Source: Mycolicibacterium chubuense NBB4 (GTDB taxonomy: Bacteria > Actinomycetota > Actinomycetes > Mycobacteriales > Mycobacteriaceae). From it: a stretch of 64,000 bases of DNA. Under the pieces are notes generated by a model. It was given only the letters and a program-made list of their open reading frames with translations. It did not search any database and was not told the DNA's origin. The position numbers and the translations under genes are program-made. Each line of letters begins with the position of its first letter. Within the stretch, counting starts at the first letter, position 1. The stretch covers positions 3,038,001-3,102,000 of the forward strand of contig NC_018027.1 of assembly GCF_000266905.1 (NCBI RefSeq). Reading direction: 5' to 3'. This document shows positions 45,959 through 54,343 of the stretch, one piece after another.

Positions 45959-47428
45959 TCAGTTCGTGGCCGTGCAGGCGACAAGGCCGCGGCGCAGCGC
46001 GGGCTTGTCGATCTTGCCGACGGCGTTCTTGGGCAGCGCATCGAGCACCGTGATCTCCACGGGCCGTTTGTATTTCGTCAATGAGTCGGCCAGGTACTCA
46101 GAGACCGACTCGGCGTCGAGGACACATCCGGGCGATGCCGACACGAACATCACCGGCTCCTCGCCGTACACCGGGTGGGCACGTCCGACCACCGCGGCCT
46201 CGGCCACGCCGGCCATCCGATAGGCGACCGTCTCGATCTCCTTGGGGTAGATGTTCTCCCCACCGCGGATGATCATGTCCTTGGACCGGTCGACGAGCAC
46301 CAGATAGCCGTCCTCGTCGAACCGGCCGATGTCGCCGGTGCGCAACCAGCCGTCGACGAGCGTCTTGGCCGTTTCCTCGGGCCGGTTCAGGTAACCGCGC
46401 ATCACGTTGGGGCCGGCGATCAGCACCTCACCGGCGTCGCCGTCGGCGACACTGTTGCCGTCGGTGTCGGCGATGCGGACCTGCTGGCCCGGCATCGGCA
46501 GCCCGACGGTGCCCGGCTTGCGCACGCCGTGCAGCGGGTTCACGGTGCTGGCCGCCGTTCCCTCGGACAGTCCGTAGCCCTCGACGATGGGCACGCCGTA
46601 ACGGCTTTCGAACCGGTTCAGCACATCCACGCTGGCGGGCGCCGCCCCGCACGCGGCGAACCGCAGCGACGAGGTGTCGGGCTGCTGGTCGGCGGGCAGG
46701 TCGGCGAGCATCGTGTAGATGGTCGGCACCGCCGAGAAATATGTGGCGCGGGTCCGCTCGACGCGGTCGAAGAACTCGGCGGCCTTGAAGCGGCCGGCGA
46801 TCGTCGTCTGTCCGCCCGCCAGCAGCGGCGACAAGGTGCCCACCACGATGCCGTTGGCGTGGAACAGCGGAAGGATCAGCAGGCTGTGATCGGCGCTGGT
46901 CAGGTCGAAGGCGTCGATGACCGTCCGGCACATCGCGTCGAGGTTGGCGTGGTCGAGCATGACGCCCTTGGGCCGGCCGGTGGTCCCGCTGGTGTAGATC
47001 AGCAGAGCGAGGGCCGACGGATCGGCAGGGACCACGAACGCGTCAGGCGCTGCGTCGGCGGTCAGGTCACCGGTGGTGACGACGGCGGCCTTCACCCCGA
47101 GGTCGACGGGTTCGGAGACGATCAGGACCTTGGCTGCCGCGTCGGTGACCTGATAGGCCGCCTCGTCATTCGACGACGACGGATTCAGCGGCGTCACCGC
47201 CGCCCCCAGGCGCCAGGCCGCGAAGACGGCGACCACCAGGTAGGCGGTATTGGGGAGCATGACGGCCACGACATCGCCAGCGCCGACCCCGTGGCGCCGC
47301 AATGCGGACGCGGCACGACGCACCGCGTCGAGGAACTGGTCGTTGGCGAGGCTGACGTCGTCGTCGGCGAGACACGGTGCGGACGGCGCCACGGCGGCGC
47401 GCCGGTCGGGGAGGAGTGGGAGATTCAC
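45959..47428 (-). CDS. Acyl-CoA synthetase (AMP-binding)
   Basis: 489 residues. LLIYTSGTTGRPKGVMLDHA near 145, GYGLSEGTAAS, GWLRTGDIGRFDEDGYLVLVDRSKDMIIRGGENIYP and the C-terminal PKNAVGKIDKPALR with the catalytic Lys. First gene of a minus-strand run of five genes (spacings 21, overlap 4, 26 and 10 bases). It activates an acid to its CoA ester, probably the entry step of that pathway. Confidence 0.9.
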   Translation of the reverse strand: MNLPLLPDRRAAVAPSAPCLADDDVSLANDQFLDAVRRAASALRRHGVGAGDVVAVMLPNTAYLVVAVFAAWRLGAAVTPLNPSSSNDEAAYQVTDAAAKVLIVSEPVDLGVKAAVVTTGDLTADAAPDAFVVPADPSALALLIYTSGTTGRPKGVMLDHANLDAMCRTVIDAFDLTSADHSLLILPLFHANGIVVGTLSPLLAGGQTTIAGRFKAAEFFDRVERTRATYFSAVPTIYTMLADLPADQQPDTSSLRFAACGAAPASVDVLNRFESRYGVPIVEGYGLSEGTAASTVNPLHGVRKPGTVGLPMPGQQVRIADTDGNSVADGDAGEVLIAGPNVMRGYLNRPEETAKTLVDGWLRTGDIGRFDEDGYLVLVDRSKDMIIRGGENIYPKEIETVAYRMAGVAEAAVVGRAHPVYGEEPVMFVSASPGCVLDAESVSEYLADSLTKYKRPVEITVLDALPKNAVGKIDKPALRRGLVACTATN

Positions 47429-47589
47429 GGCGGGGATCCTGTGCTGGTCGGTTTCGTCTGAACTGTGATGAACCTAGAAAGTTGTGACGGCCCACACATC
47501 GTCGTGAGGCCACCAAGTCCCCTCACGGGCTTGTCTCGGGAAAACAAAAGCCGGCCCTGCGCAGCTGACGCCGGGTCTACCGTTCGTGT

Positions 47590-48909
47590 GTGGCCACCAA
47601 ACGTCATGACGAGTCCCTCGTGGCGGAGAACGTCGCGGCCGCCATCGAGACCATCGGCCCACGCGCCGCGACCATCATCGAGTCGGTCCAACGGCTCCTC
47701 GCAGCGGAGATCGCCGAGCTCAGGGGTGACGCCCAGCTGTTGGACCTGATGCGTGCCAGCGTGGCGGGCAACGTCGAGACGGTGTTCGATGCGCTGCGGT
47801 ACGGGATCGACATCGAGCGCATCGAACCGCCGACCGCCGCGTTGGAGTATTCCCGGCGCCTGGCCCAGCATGGTGTTCCGGCCAATGCACTGGTCCGCGC
47901 CTATCGGTTGGGGCAGCAGGAGACGCTGCGCCACGTGCTGGAGGAGATCCGCGGGACCGACGTCGACGCCGAACTCGCTCTCGACGTTTTCGACGCGATC
48001 AGCCGCGTCACGTTCGGCTACATCGACTGGATCTCCCAGCAGGTCGTCGACGCCTATGAGGTCGAGCGCGAGCGCTGGGTCGAGAATCGCAACAGTGTGC
48101 GCGCGGTGAGGGTCCGAGAGCTGCTCGACGTGCCCGACGATCACATCGGTGGCGTCGACATCGACGCCGCGACCGCGGCCATCCGTTACCCGCTGTCGCG
48201 CACGCATATCGCCGTCATCCTGTGGACCGACGCGAAAGACGCAACGGGCCGGGAGTTACTGAAGCTGGAACGGTTCCTGCGCGAACTGGCCGAGTCGATG
48301 GCGTTGGCCGACAGTGCGCTGTTCGTCGCGGCCGACCGGGTCAGCGGATGGGGCTGGCTGGCTCTCGCGGACTCCGCGATGCCGGATCCGGTGCATCACA
48401 TCCGGGAATTCGCCGGCACGCGCTCCGATGCGCCGTGCCTCGCCGTCGGCACGGCGCGACCCGGCCTGGCCGGATTCCGGCAGTCGCACCGGCAGGCGCG
48501 GAACGCGCGGCGGGTGGCGGTGGCAGTGACGGGGCGGCCGGATCGGCGTGTCACCTGCGCGGCCGACCCCGGTGTGGGCGCTGCAGCCCTGCTGACGGAG
48601 GGCTTGCCGCAGACGCGTGAGTGGGTCGGCGAGACGCTGGGCCCGCTGGCCGACGACACCGACAGCGACGCACGGCTGCGTGAAACGCTGCGCGTCTTCC
48701 TCAACGAGGGCTCGAGTTACAAGGCCGCCGCCGAACGCCTTCATCTGCACCACAATTCGGTCAAATACCGCGTTCAGCGCGCCGTCGAGCGTCGTGGCCG
48801 CCCGATCGCCGACGAGCGCCTCGATGTCGAACTCGCGTTGCTGGCCTGCCAGCATTTCGGGACCGCGGTGTTGGCACCAGCCAAGAGCACTGCCTCATTA
48901 CGGAAATGA
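47590..48909 (+). CDS. PucR-family transcriptional regulator
   Basis: 439 residues. A central GGDEF-like/CdaR region (HIAVILWTDAKDATGRELL) and a C-terminal PucR helix-turn-helix: LRVFLNEGSSYKAAAERLHLHHNSVKYRVQ. Family members respond to small metabolites and usually activate neighbouring catabolic genes. GTG start. It is divergent from the acyl-CoA synthetase operon over 161 bases, which makes that operon the likely target. Confidence 0.85.
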   Translation: MATKRHDESLVAENVAAAIETIGPRAATIIESVQRLLAAEIAELRGDAQLLDLMRASVAGNVETVFDALRYGIDIERIEPPTAALEYSRRLAQHGVPANALVRAYRLGQQETLRHVLEEIRGTDVDAELALDVFDAISRVTFGYIDWISQQVVDAYEVERERWVENRNSVRAVRVRELLDVPDDHIGGVDIDAATAAIRYPLSRTHIAVILWTDAKDATGRELLKLERFLRELAESMALADSALFVAADRVSGWGWLALADSAMPDPVHHIREFAGTRSDAPCLAVGTARPGLAGFRQSHRQARNARRVAVAVTGRPDRRVTCAADPGVGAAALLTEGLPQTREWVGETLGPLADDTDSDARLRETLRVFLNEGSSYKAAAERLHLHHNSVKYRVQRAVERRGRPIADERLDVELALLACQHFGTAVLAPAKSTASLRK

Positions 48910-48949
48910 CGGGGTTGGAGCTCTCGGTCTCGACCGACTCATCCGAGGC

Positions 48950-49093
48950 TCACCCGAGGATCGCCCTCGCTGCGCGTTCCGCGATGAGCATGACCGGCGC
49001 GTTGGTATTCCCGGAAGTGATGGTGGGCATCGCCGAAGCATCGGCCACTCGAAGGCCGGCAACGCCGTACACACGGCAGTCGGTGTCGAGCAC
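48950..49093 (-). pseudogene. GMC oxidoreductase C-terminal remnant
   Basis: Minus-strand translation gives [20 protein letters not shown] followed by [22 protein letters not shown] and a stop: the conserved end of GMC (glucose-methanol-choline) flavoenzymes. Upstream the match is lost within a few codons (the usual HPCGT block is absent) and no full gene can be built. This is a truncated leftover marking the border of the accessory region. Confidence 0.7.
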
Positions 49094-49163
49094 CGTGGCG
49101 GTCGTAGTCACTGTCGAGGTTGCCCCTGCTGGGCGAGAGTAACGTCCGCATGGCTCCCATGAC

Positions 49164-49184
49164 TGTCTTACAAAATGTCGTACA
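49164..49184 (+). promoter_or_regulatory. Tandem repeat operator before mazEF-like genes
   Basis: TGTCTTACA-AAA-TGTCGTACA, two 9-base near-identical direct repeats 12 bases apart, ending 8 bases before the antitoxin ATG. Location and spacing suit autoregulation by the antitoxin complex. Confidence 0.45.
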
Positions 49185-49192
49185 CTGTTGCC

Positions 49193-49426
49193 ATGGCTGA
49201 CACGATTACCTTCCGTCCGGACGAAGACGCATCGAGGGCGCTCGAGGTCTTGACAAAAGACGGCACGGCCGTCTCCGCGGCCGTCCGATCTGCAATCATC
49301 GACGCCGCACGGCGGAAGGCGAGCGCGGCGATTCGCGCCGAAGCCGAAAGGCTAGCCGAAGATGAATCCGATCGCGCCGAGGCCATGCAGGTGCTGCGCG
49401 ATATGGAGACACTGCGTGCGTGGTGA
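49193..49426 (+). CDS. MazE-like antitoxin
   Basis: 77 residues. A ribbon-helix-helix-like N-terminus ([20 protein letters not shown] and [18 protein letters not shown]) is followed by an acidic/Arg-rich helix ([20 protein letters not shown]) that would neutralise the toxin. It overlaps the toxin gene by 11 bases. It should bind the tandem repeat upstream and repress the pair. Confidence 0.75.
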   Translation: MADTITFRPDEDASRALEVLTKDGTAVSAAVRSAIIDAARRKASAAIRAEAERLAEDESDRAEAMQVLRDMETLRAW

Positions 49427-49727
49427 GGTCTTTCGGTTGAATGCCGCGAGGGGGAGTCGCGGCCACGAGCAGTCCGGTACCCGATACGCCGTAGTCGTCC
49501 AGTCGGACCAGCTGCCGCTGTCCACTTGGTTGGTTGCGCCAACCTCCACATCGGCTCGTGCCGCCAGCTTTCGACCCGACGTTAAAATCGGCGGCATTAA
49601 CACCCGGGTGCTTGCCGAGCAGGCCGCAGCGGTCGACCCGGGCCGACTCGGGAAGAGCGTCGGGTTCCTGAGCTTCGACGAGATGCGCCGTGTTGACGCG
49701 GCTCTTCGGGTAGTCCTCGATCTATGA
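49416..49727 (+). CDS. MazF/PemK-like endoribonuclease toxin
   Basis: 103 residues. MazF fold: [20 protein letters not shown] and RYAVVVQSDQLP, then WLVAPTSTSAR, INTRVLAEQAAAVDPGRLGK and LSFDEMRRVDAALRVVLDL. The Arg in the RG-HEQ loop and the Thr in PTSTS match the usual active-site positions. It cuts RNA and stops translation when free of antitoxin. The GTG start inside the end of the antitoxin gives the normal coupling. Confidence 0.8.
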   Translation: MRGEVFRLNAARGSRGHEQSGTRYAVVVQSDQLPLSTWLVAPTSTSARAASFRPDVKIGGINTRVLAEQAAAVDPGRLGKSVGFLSFDEMRRVDAALRVVLDL

Positions 49728-50516
49728 GCGCTGCACAGTCGCCATCAATGCTGGGCGGTCCGCCAGTTCGACTGAGGCCGGACAGACCACGCACTGGCCA
49801 CAGAAGCTGCAGTACGTGGCATACCGGCGGCCAAAACCTGAATACGAAACCCGTTGGGCGACAACCTAGTATGCGGCGCCTACTGGTAACCCTCGGTATC
49901 CGGTTCCGCTGTATCGATGTTGACGTCGGTGTGGGTCTGGTGGCCGTGGGGCAGGCGACGCGCGTGCGGCCGTGACCGAAGCATCGTCGTCAAGGCCCTG
50001 TTGGTGTCGCAATTAGTTTGCTGGATCGGCAGGAGCCGAAGTCTCCGGTGCGGTTCCGAGGCTGCTCCACAAACGGTGCCCGCACTGCGGGGTACACGAT
50101 TGCGGCACCTTAATCGACATAATGTGGCTTATCGGTAAAGCGTGTCAGGTGATCTGCAAGGCAGCAGCTTCTGGTGTGCTACCAGGCTGTCCGATCCGGA
50201 ACTAGTTGGGAGTAATCCGGGAAAACCTGAGAGCTGTCCGACTTCTCATCCTCCGTTCCAAAACTATCTGGCAGTGCCGCCCCGCCCAGGTCTCTGCACA
50301 TGCACCTGCGCATTTTCGGCCGGCACACCCATGGCGCTGAGCCTCCTGAATCCGCGACTACCTGACAGCGCCGGCGGGCACGGTTGACAGTCCAGAACTG
50401 CCTGACAGCGGCGGACGCTCTGTACGCGCCTACCACTCAATTCGTCACAGTGACGTAAACCTGACGCTGCGCCCGCCCCCTGTTCGCGCGGGCTGCAGCC
50501 GCGCGGGTACCCATAT
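49728..50516. other. Gene-poor region with repeats upstream of broken integrase
   Basis: About 790 bases without a credible gene; the short frames do not match anything. The right part carries the repeats at 50198-50413 and a palindrome TACCCATATGTGGGTA (50508-50523). Confidence 0.4.
50198..50413 (+). repeat. Four degenerate 20-bp direct repeats near the integrase
   Basis: Copies begin at 50198, 50260, 50354 and 50394. The shared core is RRACTRNCTGRCAG then YGCCG (for example GCGACTACCTGACAGCGCCG and AGAACTGCCTGACAGCGGCG). An inverted CTGTCAGG lies at 50546-50553. Candidate recombinase-binding or attachment sites. Confidence 0.4.
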
Positions 50517-50851
50517 GTGGGTAACGTTAATTATCCAGCTATTGTCTGTCAGGCTGACCCTGTGCCGCACGAGACCGATCCTGGCTACTCCGTCACCGAA
50601 GGCGCCATTGACGCTGCCTCCGTGCTGTCGGTCGTCGATGAGATCCCCGAGTGGTTCCAGCAGTTCTTGGACCACCGGCAGGCCAGTAAGCCCTCGGCGC
50701 ACACGATGAAGGCCTATCGGCGCGACTTCAACGCGATCGCCAATCTGCTCACGGACGGAGAACCAATCCGGCTCAGTCCAACTGACAAACTCGCGATTCG
50801 ATGCGTGCAGCGTTTGCCGCATTTGCCGCCAACCACGAAGCGGCCTCGATC
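50517..50851 (+). pseudogene. Tyrosine recombinase N-terminal fragment, broken
   Basis: The first 90 or so codons encode the SAM-like DNA-binding domain of a phage-type integrase: VVDEIPEWFQQFLDHRQASK followed by PSAHTMKAYRRDFNAIANLL. The similarity continues after a frame change near 50800 (MRAAFAAFAANHEAASI) and stops exactly where the IS3-type end begins. The catalytic domain is missing. It has been inactivated by a frameshift and by insertion. Confidence 0.65.
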
Positions 50852-51030
50852 TGAACCGCGCTGGTTCTGCCGGAGGCTCGAACTATTGGATTTCGACCAG
50901 GGGTTGGTCGATCCGTTGGGCATCGTAGAACGCCGCTTCGAACTCGGTCGGTGCGACGTCGTCGAGGTAGCTGTGCAGGCGGGCGGTGTTGTGCCCAGTA
51001 CACCCAGCCCCCATGCCCAATCGGATTCGT
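50852..51030 (-). mobile_element. IS3-family remnant: right end and transposase C-terminus
   Basis: The end sequence TGAACCGCGCTGGTTCTGCC starts at 50852. On the minus strand the codons up to the TAG at 50885-50883 give HNTARLHSYLDDVAPTEFEA followed by AFYDAQRIDQPLVEIQ, the usual end of IS3-type OrfB transposase. One more frameshift lies near GVYW. The rest of the element is gone. Confidence 0.7.
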
Positions 51031-51078
51031 CTCAAATCAGGTCAGCTACTCCGATCTGAGTCTTGACCGCATAACTGG

Positions 51079-52239
51079 CTAGGTCAGCGTGCGGTGCGGG
51101 TAGGGCAACCCGGTGGCGGGGGCACCGCGCAGATCGTCGGCGAGGTGGAAGGAGCGCAGGCCGGCGTCGCAGACGACGTAGCCCCAGTTGATGAGCTGCT
51201 CCTGAAGAGCGGGGTCCATCGCGTCGAGTCGTGTCGGTGTGGCAGCCAGTCGCGTGACCGTCACCGGGTCCGCGGACAGCACGCTAGTCGGGAAATCGCT
51301 GATGTGGCTGCGGATCCCGACATACATGCCGGTTCGGTCGCCGCTCTGGAAGGCGCCGACGACCTGCCGTTTTCGCAGCGCCCGTACCTGATTGTCTTCC
51401 ACGTCCAGGACCCTTCTGAGTTGGCGGGCCCAGTCGGTCGGTGGTGTCGCGTCGGCGGCCATGTGGCCGCCGCCGTCACTGACAAGTATCGTCTTGCACT
51501 TTTTCCAGACTGTTTCCAGTCCGAGGTTGTCGTAGACTCCCCCGTCGCTGAGCTGAATTTCACCGCGAAAGTCCGGCGTTGCGAGGTCGTTGCCCGGTTC
51601 GGTGACCCACTCCTCGTCCTCGAGGTCGAGGGTGGCCGGCGACAGGAACGGCGGAAACGCGGACGACGCGGCGACGGCGGTGGCGATCCACAGGTCAGGT
51701 GAATCGATTTTGCCAACCCGGTAATCGGCGAGGTAGGGCTTGCTGAATCTCAGCAGCGCACCGGATTCCAGATTGGTCGCGTTGAACACGAAACGCGGGC
51801 TGTCGGGAAGGTCTTGCAGCGTGGCTTTGCCGAAGAGGATCCGTCGGTAGGCCTTCGCCACCCGGTTCGAGATCGACACGCCCGGTATTAGCATTCCTAG
51901 TGCGACGGCGGCGATGTCGATGTCGGTACTCGCCATGCGCCGCACTGGCTCGACGCACAAGTCGACGAAATTCTGGGCGACCCCGTTCCGGAATTCCAGG
52001 TGGGCCCAGTTCTTGGCCAGCACGCCCGCGGTGATCGAGCCCCCGGAGACGCTGGATACCCGGTCGAGCTCGGTTAACTGACCCGTTTCGTTAAGCCGCC
52101 ACAGCACCCCGAGGTGGAAGACCATCGCCCGGTATCCGCCGCCGGACAGGCACAGTCCCAGGCCCGCCAATGGCCGCTCTCCGCTGTCGGAGGGGATCAT
52201 CCGGACCGGACTTGCCGCGTCACTCACCTTGTCGCTCAT
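51079..52239 (-). CDS. Patatin-like phospholipase, cytosolic
   Basis: 386 residues. Patatin motifs in order: oxyanion loop LCLSGGGYRAMVFHLG (near 30), nucleophile SVSGGS (Ser65), and the catalytic Asp in LSDGGVYDNLG (near 230). It has an N-terminal polar 20 residues but no signal peptide or TM segment, so it should act inside the cell on phospholipids. Patatins are frequent effectors in bacterial abortive-infection systems, and this one lies in the accessory island. It could equally be an ordinary lipase. The start was set at MSDKVSDAAS. Confidence 0.8.
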   Translation of the reverse strand: MSDKVSDAASPVRMIPSDSGERPLAGLGLCLSGGGYRAMVFHLGVLWRLNETGQLTELDRVSSVSGGSITAGVLAKNWAHLEFRNGVAQNFVDLCVEPVRRMASTDIDIAAVALGMLIPGVSISNRVAKAYRRILFGKATLQDLPDSPRFVFNATNLESGALLRFSKPYLADYRVGKIDSPDLWIATAVAASSAFPPFLSPATLDLEDEEWVTEPGNDLATPDFRGEIQLSDGGVYDNLGLETVWKKCKTILVSDGGGHMAADATPPTDWARQLRRVLDVEDNQVRALRKRQVVGAFQSGDRTGMYVGIRSHISDFPTSVLSADPVTVTRLAATPTRLDAMDPALQEQLINWGYVVCDAGLRSFHLADDLRGAPATGLPYPHRTLT

Positions 52240-52269
52240 CGCCGGTGTGCCCCCTATGTCCTTGCGCAC

Positions 52270-52974
52270 TCACGATGGGTTGGTCGCGTGAGCATTTCCC
52301 ACGTGATGCCCATTTCGCATCAGGCATCGACGTCGTTGCACTCCCCACTACAGTCCCCCATCACTCGTGGAGTCGGTGCGAGCCACCCACGCTAGCCGCC
52401 GGCGCTTCCGTCCGCGGGGAATCCCGACTTCTTCGAGCCGGATTCCTCTCCGCCGCATCGATGCGCCCATGTCGGGGTGTCACACGCCGGATAGTGGTGA
52501 CGGCCAGGCGCGACTGACCCGCCGGAGATGATCGACGACATTTTGTTGCACTGAAAGGCAATTCGTGAACATTCCTCACTACCAACATCAGCAGCCTCTG
52601 AGATAGAAAGCTGTGACGTCAACCGCGATGTGGAGTAGTCCCGCTCGGGACTGACCCGTGATCCCCATCTCAGCCGTACGTGCCCGCCTAACCTGCGTCA
52701 GCCTCGCACCATCTCGATATGTGCGGAACTAGCGCACGCACCATCCTAAAGACCCGAGAGTTGTCACCACCTTCCGCGCCCCCGCAAGGTTGATGAGGCT
52801 CCATCGGTCGAAAATCGGCGAAGTCCCAATTCTGGCCAACTCAACAGTTGTCCGCGCCGTCATCTGCGCCACGATTGATTTCCAGGAAAGTGAGCTGGCC
52901 AATCGTTGTGCTCGAATCGTTGCCAATTCTGGTGGCTGTATTTACACTCCGACCAGACTGAGGGGAATGGCCGT
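52270..52974. other. Intergenic region, no gene seen
   Basis: About 700 bases between the divergent patatin and nuclease genes. Several weak overlapping frames on both strands; none recognised. Base composition is lower in GC from about 52680 on. Confidence 0.4.
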
Positions 52975-53988
52975 ATGAGCGGGAATCTTGACAGGTCGCG
53001 GTCGCCAGCCGATGGATGCGTCGTCGACGAGCGGAGTGAAGTCAGCACGGCGCCAGAGGATTATGCTGATCGTCCGGGCTATGACCCGGCGTTTCTCGGC
53101 GCAGAATTCTGCATTGCGATGCCCACCCTCAGCCGTGAGAGAGCAGCCGATGCACTTGAAATCGTGGGTGGTGGAACAGAATTACGATTCTGGACGTACT
53201 CATCTGTGATGAGCCGCTCCCGCCGGCTTCCCATCATCTCAGCGGCGAACTTCGATCGGAATTCGAAACAGCAGCCGGCTCGGCCGCAGGAGTGGTTGCT
53301 GGATCCTCGGCTCGACGAGGACACCGCTCGCGCAAAGCAACGTCAGATCACAGACAGCTGGTACAAGCACCAGAATTCTGCTGGATTGGGCCGGGGGCCA
53401 TTCGACCGCGGTCACCTCACTGCGTTCGAGAACGCGACCTGGGGTACAGAGCCGTTGCGCAACGGTACGGATACCTTTTACTTCAGTAACTGTGCCCCCC
53501 AGGTGAGCGCATTTAACGAACACGAAGTGTGGCGCGAGATTGAGGTCTGGGCAGCCGGAAAAGGGACGGCGGGAAAACTTTCAATATTTAACGGGCCTAT
53601 CTTCGACGCCCCCCAGAGCTCGAAGCGCGATGACGGCTACTACGCTTTGAACCCTTTCGACCCCGACACCGCCGACCCGACTTTGCAGACGGTGGCCATT
53701 CCTAAGCAGTACTTCAAGGTGGCTGCGTATGTCGAGAACAGAGTGATGAAGGTTCAATCGTTCATCGTCACCCAAGAGGACTACTTCGGGTCCATCGACG
53801 ACTTCGAGGACTGGCAAGAGACCCTCACAGCAGCCGAACTCGCCCTGTACCGCGTTCCGATCGCGACGGTGGCGCACCTGACCGGTCTTGATTTCGGGAT
53901 CCTGACCAGCCAGGATGTTGTTGCCAACGAGGCGGCGGCTGCCCCCGAGCTTCTCCTCACATGCGAGGATTTACACAACCTGACCTAA
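52975..53988 (+). CDS. DNA/RNA non-specific endonuclease (DRGH family)
   Basis: 337 residues. beta-beta-alpha metal nuclease with the DRGH motif (FDRGHL, His147) and the downstream YFSNCAPQVSAFNEHEVWRE, whose Asn172 and Asn181 bind metal. Upstream is RLPIISAANFDRNS. Most relatives are secreted with a signal peptide; here the first 45 residues are polar and charged, so the nuclease appears cytosolic. Its 3' end overlaps the convergent gene 53971-54321 by 18 bases. A cytosolic nuclease beside STAND ATPases could be a suicide effector. Confidence 0.8.
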   Translation: MSGNLDRSRSPADGCVVDERSEVSTAPEDYADRPGYDPAFLGAEFCIAMPTLSRERAADALEIVGGGTELRFWTYSSVMSRSRRLPIISAANFDRNSKQQPARPQEWLLDPRLDEDTARAKQRQITDSWYKHQNSAGLGRGPFDRGHLTAFENATWGTEPLRNGTDTFYFSNCAPQVSAFNEHEVWREIEVWAAGKGTAGKLSIFNGPIFDAPQSSKRDDGYYALNPFDPDTADPTLQTVAIPKQYFKVAAYVENRVMKVQSFIVTQEDYFGSIDDFEDWQETLTAAELALYRVPIATVAHLTGLDFGILTSQDVVANEAAAAPELLLTCEDLHNLT

Positions 53989-54321
53989 TCCTGCTGCCTT
54001 CACAGCAGCCACCGCCGCCGTGGCACCGATCCCGTACACCCCACCTGCGACGCACAAGGCGCCGAGCAAGATGAGCAACACGCCCAGCGCGGTCACCCGC
54101 TTTGACCGGGGTAAGTCGTCGCTCAAAATGACCGCGATCAACTTGTCGAACCAGCCGAGCACCTTCTCCGCAATAACAACCCAAACGTCTTTCTCTTCGG
54201 CAGATTCCCTCTCCGACACCGTCGCCGGGGTTGGCAGTGCGATGCCGACGACGATCGCGACGATGCCCGTCACGACCAGCACCGCACCAAAACAGATCAA
54301 CATCCACAGCAGCGCATCCAC
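53971..54321 (-). CDS. Small two-TM membrane protein
   Basis: 116 residues with two hydrophobic segments (LLWMLICFGAVLVVTGIVAIVVG and ALGVLLILLGALCVAGGVYGIGAT). Between them is a charged region (ERESAEEKDVWVVIAEKVLGW). The GTG start follows AAGGGA by 8 bases and lies 22 bases after the STAND gene. No family recognised; as last gene of the operon it may be a membrane effector or anchor. Confidence 0.6.
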   Translation of the reverse strand: MDALLWMLICFGAVLVVTGIVAIVVGIALPTPATVSERESAEEKDVWVVIAEKVLGWFDKLIAVILSDDLPRSKRVTALGVLLILLGALCVAGGVYGIGATAAVAAVKAAGLGQVV

Positions 54322-54343
54322 GAGCAAATCCCTTCGTCGGGCG

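Noticed and set aside
50198..50413. CRISPR-like array at the repeats
   Set aside because: Repeats are degenerate, short and unevenly spaced (62, 94 and 40 bases), with no cas genes nearby.
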